Shown piece after piece: positions 5,390-6,522 of a stretch of 6,522 nt of DNA (within the stretch, counting starts at the first letter, position 1; every line of letters starts with the position of its first letter). The stretch is from Bacteroidia bacterium. GTDB taxonomy: Bacteria > Bacteroidota > Bacteroidia > UKL13-3. The DNA lies in assembly GCA_019454865.1 (NCBI GenBank), contig JACFNJ010000142.1, positions 1 through 6,522 on the forward strand, read 5' to 3'. The notes beneath the pieces are model-generated. The model saw nothing but the letters and a program-made list of their open reading frames with translations, did no database searches and was not told where the DNA came from. The translations under genes and the position numbers were made by a program.

Positions 5390-5415
5390 GTTAAATTTAA
5401 AACTTAAATTTTAAC
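5390..5415. repeat. AT-rich inverted repeat before the dihaem cytochrome gene, possible operator
   Basis: GTTAAATTTAA (5390-5400) pairs with TTAAATTTTAAC (5404-5415) around AAC, perfect except for one extra T. It ends 12 bp before the ATG at 5428. No T run follows, so it is not a standard terminator. In the 75-bp gap after the AraC gene I found no exact TAnnTTTG, so an operator that compensates for a weak promoter is possible but unproven; chance in AT-rich DNA is the alternative. Confidence 0.35.
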
Positions 5416-5427
5416 CAAGTACATCTT

Positions 5428-6411
5428 ATGTTTTTATTCCGAATTTTAACCTATCTCAAGTACATTTTACTTGTATTAGCAATAGGTGTTGCAGTATTAC
5501 TTTCGTATGTAAAGTTTTTCTTACCCAATGTTGGCAAGCCAATAGAATTAAGCGTGGATAAAAGTGCACAAACGATTGAACGAGGAAAATATTTAGCACA
5601 CCATGTTATGGTTTGCATGGATTGTCATTCAACCCGAGATTGGAATTTATTTTCGGGACCGCCAATGGTAGGTACAGAAGGCAAAGGTGGTGAAAAATTT
5701 GACCAGCAAATGGGGTTTCCGGGAAAATACATTGCTAGTAACATTACGCCATATAATCTTGGAACATGGACTGATGGTGAAATTTTAAGGGCTATTACAT
5801 CCGGAGTAGATAAGGACGGAAAAGCTTTGTTCACAATGATGCCATACCATAATTTTGGGTTGTTAGATAGAAAGGACATTGAAGCAGTAATAGCTTATAT
5901 TCGTACAATAACACCAATAGAAAATAATATTGAAAAGTCGGTTTCGGATTTCCCGATGAATTTTATAATAAATACCTTCCCTCTTAAGGCTACGTTTAGC
6001 GAAATGCCATCAAAAACAAATCAGGTAGAATATGGCAAGTACCTGGTTACAGCATCCGGATGTATGGATTGCCATACCAAACAAGAAAAAGGAAAATTTG
6101 TAGGAGAAAACTTTGCCGGAGGATTTGAGTTTAAGTTAATGCATGGTAACATAACCCGATCTGCTAATATTACTCCCGATAAGGAAACCGGTATAGGCAA
6201 TTGGAGTAAAGAACAGTTTATTGAAACATTTAAAAAATTTGCGGATAGCAAATATTCAGCTTTAAAGGTAAAGCCTGACGATATGCAAACTCCTATGCCA
6301 TGGATAATGTATGCCGGCATGGATACAACCGATTTGTCTGCTATTTACTCTTATCTACAAAGTTTAAAACCGGTATCTAATCGTGTAATTCATTTTTCAA
6401 AAAATGAGTAA
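5428..6411 (+). CDS. Membrane-anchored dihaem c-type cytochrome
   Basis: A 327-residue cytochrome with two haem sites. Residues 8-30 form one uncleaved membrane helix after a short basic N-terminus, leaving the rest outside the cytoplasm. The two halves are related: GKYL....VCMDCH (haem 1, 63-67) against GKYL...GCMDCH (haem 2, 212-216), then SNITP...GTW against ANITP...GNW, then MMPYHNFGLLDRKDIEAVIAYIRT against PMPWIMYAGMDTTDLSAIYSYLQS. Met137 or Met138 and Met290 are the candidate axial ligands. The layout matches the dihaem cytochrome subunits that pass electrons from periplasmic dehydrogenases, but no dehydrogenase gene is seen here, so the electron donor is unknown. It follows the AraC regulator at 75 bp. 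Confidence 0.93.
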   Translation: MFLFRILTYLKYILLVLAIGVAVLLSYVKFFLPNVGKPIELSVDKSAQTIERGKYLAHHVMVCMDCHSTRDWNLFSGPPMVGTEGKGGEKFDQQMGFPGKYIASNITPYNLGTWTDGEILRAITSGVDKDGKALFTMMPYHNFGLLDRKDIEAVIAYIRTITPIENNIEKSVSDFPMNFIINTFPLKATFSEMPSKTNQVEYGKYLVTASGCMDCHTKQEKGKFVGENFAGGFEFKLMHGNITRSANITPDKETGIGNWSKEQFIETFKKFADSKYSALKVKPDDMQTPMPWIMYAGMDTTDLSAIYSYLQSLKPVSNRVIHFSKNE

Positions 6412-6416
6412 ACACA

Positions 6417-6431
6417 CTTAATGCGATTAAG
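6417..6431. repeat. Short inverted repeat after the dihaem cytochrome gene
   Basis: CTTAAT (6417-6422) and ATTAAG (6426-6431) flank GCG, 5 bp after the stop codon. The stem is only 6 AT-rich pairs and is not followed by a T run, so it is at best a weak 3'-end hairpin. Confidence 0.25.
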
Positions 6432-6522
6432 CATATACTTGTTTAAATAATTCAGCCTATTTCCTACAAAATACAACGAATACGTGCAATCCATTACACT
6501 GTATTATTAGTATTGTTACTTC
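6432..6522. other. Window end without a callable gene
   Basis: No start codon opens a frame that reaches the edge. On the plus strand the frame from 6447 is open to the end and encodes basic residues followed by TVLLVLLL, which resembles the beginning of a membrane or exported protein, but no ATG, GTG or TTG precedes that stretch. The minus-strand frames also have early stops. Confidence 0.4.

Noticed and set aside
5625..6320. Two minus-strand frames (5625-5879 and 6021-6320) opposite the dihaem cytochrome
   Set aside because: Both are antisense shadows of the two haem-containing halves, with no plausible start signals.
6447..6522. Possible start of another plus-strand gene encoding a hydrophobic N-terminus
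   Set aside because: The frame is open to the edge but has no usable start codon before the hydrophobic stretch.

Overview
The window looks like chromosomal DNA of an AT-rich member of the Bacteroidota (Chitinophagales, Sphingobacteriales or Flavobacteriia). Four things point there. One protein carries a C-terminal type IX secretion (T9SS) sorting domain. Promoters match the Bacteroidota -7 element TAnnTTTG. Purine-rich Shine-Dalgarno sequences are almost absent. The gene families (SCO lipoprotein, the small 'viral A-type inclusion'-like lipoprotein, the short Gre-like protein, cysteine-rich CWC) are typical of the phylum. No rRNA, tRNA, CRISPR array, insertion sequence or phage gene was seen.

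Left block, minus strand (1-3914). Read in the direction of transcription from 3914 leftwards: a LpxL/HtrB-type lipid A acyltransferase; a T9SS-exported protein of unknown function; a tiny eight-cysteine CWC protein starting two bases after the T9SS gene's stop; a gap of about 107 bp with stacked palindromes and a promoter; a lipid-anchored monohaem cytochrome c on an Ala/Pro/Thr/Glu-rich tether; a perfect 13-bp hairpin terminator; then a tight three-gene unit made of a small helical His/Met-bearing lipoprotein, a SCO copper chaperone and a second lipid-anchored cytochrome c that runs off the left edge. SCO and the last cytochrome overlap by one base (TAATG).

Right block, plus strand (3963-6522). 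A Gre-factor-like protein of 152 residues begins a few bases after its own promoter, so its mRNA is probably leaderless or nearly so. An AraC-family regulator with its own good promoter follows, then a membrane-anchored dihaem cytochrome c built from two related halves. The last 110 bases hold no gene I can call.

Taken together, three of the nine genes encode c-type cytochromes (four haem sites) and one encodes a copper-site assembly protein. This suggests an accessory respiratory locus feeding electrons to, and helping to assemble, a copper enzyme (cytochrome oxidase or nitrous-oxide reductase) that is probably encoded outside the window. That last step is inference. The least-described parts are the small His/Met lipoprotein beside SCO, the T9SS/CWC pair, and the palindromes upstream of the monohaem cytochrome.
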